Positions 5,820 through 6,799 of a stretch of DNA of 6,799 nt are shown here, piece by piece. The stretch lies in assembly GCA_013695265.1 (NCBI GenBank), contig JACDAU010000406.1, forward strand, positions 1 through 6,799, in the 5' to 3' direction. Each line of letters begins with the position of its first letter. The stretch's first letter is position 1. The translations under genes and the position numbers were made by a program. This DNA is from Chloroflexia bacterium. Lineage in GTDB: Bacteria; Chloroflexota; Chloroflexia; Thermobaculales; Thermobaculaceae. The notes beneath the pieces were generated by a model. That model was not told where the DNA came from, did no database searches, and was given only the letters and a program-made list of their open reading frames with translations.

Positions 5820-6379
5820 CCTGACTCGATGAGGAGCTTGCGCAGAGCGGCGCGCGCCCGGAAGATGCGCGATTTCACAGTGCCGAGCGGCAAGCCGAGC
5901 GTCTGGCAGACCTCATCATACGTCAGTCCCTGCACATCCGAGAGTAGCACGACGATACGATGCTCCTCGGGCAGCTTGAGCAGGCACCGCTCCACAGCGG
6001 AGATCGTCGCGGCGGAAAGGGCGGCATCTTCCGGCCCCGGACCCAAGTCCGCCTCGAACCCCAGCCCCACTCCCTGCTCCAGCATGTCGTCGAGGGAGCT
6101 CGCTTGGCGCCTGATTCGGCTGCGGTACAGGTCGCGTGCCTCGTTCACCGCGATGCGGTACAGCCACGCCTTGAACGAGCCGCCCTTGAAGGTGTGCAGG
6201 GCGCGCCACGCGGAAAGAAGCGCCTCCTGAGTGACATCTTCCGCGAGCTGGCGGTCGGAGACGTGGCGCAGGACGAGGTTGTACAGAGGCCGCTCGTGGC
6301 GCTCGACAAGCACGTTGAAGCTGCGCAACTTCCCGGCTTGCGCTTCCCGGACGAGTTGCTCGTCGCTGGGCTCGATCAC
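5807..6379 (-). CDS. ECF-family RNA polymerase sigma factor
   Basis: A 190-residue protein with the two-domain layout of group IV sigma factors. Sigma region 2 spans about residues 20-92: FNVLVERHERPLYNLVLRHV, then the core-binding AEDVTQEALLSAWRAL (D48-E52 motif), then FKAWLYRIAVNEARDLYRSR, which covers region 2.4 recognition of the -10. An acidic linker (about 93-124) joins it to region 4 at about 128-183, with CLLKLPEEHRIVVLLSDVQG and the helix-turn-helix LTYDEVCQTLGLPLGTVKSR that reads the -35. There is no C-terminal extension. It directs RNA polymerase to a small regulon, and should be held inactive by the zinc-binding anti-sigma factor encoded next in the same direction. The start is GTG at 6379 with GGAG 5 nt upstream, a good ribosome-binding site. 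The gene's own regulon cannot be told from sequence, and the ECF subgroup is not assigned. Confidence 0.95.
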   Translation of the reverse strand: MIEPSDEQLVREAQAGKLRSFNVLVERHERPLYNLVLRHVSDRQLAEDVTQEALLSAWRALHTFKGGSFKAWLYRIAVNEARDLYRSRIRRQASSLDDMLEQGVGLGFEADLGPGPEDAALSAATISAVERCLLKLPEEHRIVVLLSDVQGLTYDEVCQTLGLPLGTVKSRIFRARAALRKLLIESGELS

Positions 6380-6493
6380 CCGCGCTCCGGTGTGGCTTTA
6401 GTGGGGCAGAGCACTGGACCGATCCGCGAGGCCATCGTCACCCCCATCGCTCCCCGGCTACTTATACCTACTGCGGCTGAATGGAAGTGTTTC
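6380..6493. other. Leader/promoter region of the sigma factor gene
   Basis: No coding gene is seen here. On the minus strand TATAAG (near 6458-6463) matches the -10 hexamer in five of six bases, about 80 nt upstream of the GTG start. No acceptable -35 lies at 16-18 nt, and no GGAAC-type ECF motif was found. This makes it a weak candidate for housekeeping transcription of the sigma/anti-sigma unit. Confidence 0.3.
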
Positions 6494-6560
6494 TGTTATT
6501 CCGAGCGTGCGAGGAATCCGTGGTTTGGTTTACGGATCCCTCACGGAGTTCGGGATGACA
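6494..6560. repeat. Imperfect palindromic repeat element (REP/MITE-like)
   Basis: The left arm at 6494-6521 (starting TGTTATTCCGAG, ending GAGGAATCCGT) and the right arm at 6532-6560 (starting ACGGATCCCTCACGG, ending GGGATGACA) are imperfect reverse complements of about 28 bp. They surround a 10-nt T/G-rich loop. The outer TGTYATYCCGAR and inner GATCCGT/AATCCGT parts are best matched; the centre of each arm differs. The sequence resembles the interspersed ATTCCGAGC...GAGGAATC palindromes that I recall from Chloroflexota and some other genomes; that identification is from memory. It lies between the sigma gene promoter region and the tRNA promoter, outside any gene. Confidence 0.7.
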
Positions 6561-6713
6561 TGCAGTAGTGTTCAAGCGCATTGCCTATCACCGCCTGTCA
6601 TCGCGACGCTGGCAAACAGGTAGACAACGCCTTGCCACCGAAGCAGCTCCCGGCCTGACTGAAACCCCCCTGCCGTCCGTCCCCGGCGGCCCCGCCGCTG
6701 CGGTTTCCCTCGC
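6561..6713. other. Intergenic stretch before the tRNA promoter, no gene seen
   Basis: No credible coding frame exists: a 67-codon minus frame starting at 6775 begins inside the tRNA gene and looks random. One nested inverted repeat is visible, GAAACC at 6661-6666 with GGTTTC at 6702-6707, enclosing CGGCGGCCCCGCCG. There is no T run on either side, so it is not a clear terminator. Confidence 0.4.
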
Positions 6714-6742
6714 TTGACGGGCACCAGGCAGGCACCTATACT
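6714..6742 (+). promoter_or_regulatory. Sigma-70-like promoter of the tRNA-Leu gene
   Basis: TTGACG at 6714-6719 and TATACT at 6737-6742 each match the consensus in five of six bases and are spaced exactly 17 nt apart, the best promoter in the window. Transcription should begin near 6749, only one or two bases before the tRNA's first base. Confidence 0.8.
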
Positions 6743-6750
6743 TTGGCGGA

Positions 6751-6799
6751 GCCGAAGTGGTGGAACGGCAGACACGCTCGCCTCAAAAGCGAGTGAGGG
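6751..6799 (+). tRNA. tRNA-Leu (anticodon CAA), 5' part, cut by the window edge
   Basis: The acceptor 5' strand GCCGAAG (6751-6757) is followed by TG and a leucine-type D arm with TGGTGGAACGGCAGACACG. The anticodon stem CTCGC (6777-6781) pairs with GCGAG (6789-6793) around the loop CTCAAAA, giving anticodon CAA at 6784-6786, which reads UUG leucine codons. TGAGGG after the stem is the start of the long variable arm expected of a class II tRNA. The variable arm, T arm and acceptor 3' strand lie beyond the window, so completeness cannot be judged. Confidence 0.93.

Noticed and set aside
6661..6707. GAAACC...GGTTTC nested inverted repeat as a terminator or ECF promoter
   Set aside because: There is no T run on either side, no gene end nearby, and no matching -10 box (CGTA or CGTC) at the right distance from TGAAAC.
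6572..6775. Minus-strand 67-codon frame at the right end
   Set aside because: It begins inside the tRNA-Leu gene and runs antisense through the tRNA promoter, with no family resemblance.
1..6799. CRISPR array, insertion sequence or phage genes
   Set aside because: No evenly spaced direct repeats, transposase, integrase or phage structural genes were seen on either strand.

Overview
The window is GC-rich bacterial DNA with ordinary bacterial housekeeping genes. The gene content, the RG-rich PNPase tail, the zinc-binding anti-sigma factor and a palindromic repeat of the ATTCCGAGCG...GAGGAAT type near position 6500 together suggest a member of the Chloroflexota. That assignment rests on recall of similar sequences, not on a search, and is moderate at best. 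Nearly all genes lie on the minus strand. The exceptions are a small toxin-antitoxin pair and a tRNA gene at the right edge, both on the plus strand.

Layout, left to right. Positions 1-2288 (minus) hold polynucleotide phosphorylase (pnp), cut by the window edge inside an Arg/Gly-rich C-terminal tail. Upstream of it, after about 150 nt containing three stem-loops, is rpsO (ribosomal protein S15, 2441-2710 minus), so this is the conserved rpsO-pnp order. A spacer of about 300 nt carries the probable rpsO promoter and, in the other direction, the promoter/operator of a VapBC-type module (ribbon-helix-helix antitoxin at 3010-3237, PIN-domain toxin at 3234-3653, plus strand, ATGA overlap). Convergent with it is a multi-pass membrane protein of the lysylphosphatidylglycerol synthase transmembrane/UPF0104 family (3713-4723 minus). 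Next come an anti-sigma factor with a zinc-binding HxxxCxxC motif (4808-5722 minus) and its probable partner, an ECF-type RNA polymerase sigma factor (5807-6379 minus). The last 420 nt hold a palindromic repeat element (6494-6560), a region with no convincing gene, a strong sigma-70-like promoter and the 5' part of a tRNA-Leu(CAA) gene (6751 to the edge).

How the genes work together. rpsO and pnp form a translation/RNA-turnover unit, and the hairpins between them are the expected place for termination, processing and PNPase feedback control. The sigma and anti-sigma genes form a signalling pair: the anti-sigma factor holds the sigma factor at the membrane until an envelope signal arrives. The adjacent membrane protein is a plausible but unproven member of the same envelope-related cluster. 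The vapBC pair is a self-contained module inserted between these two units.

I did not find a clearly new multi-gene system. The points most worth a second look are the anti-sigma factor with a second C-terminal membrane segment after a long disordered linker, an ECF-like promoter motif between the sigma and anti-sigma genes, the probably leaderless start of vapB inside an operator palindrome, and the palindromic repeat.
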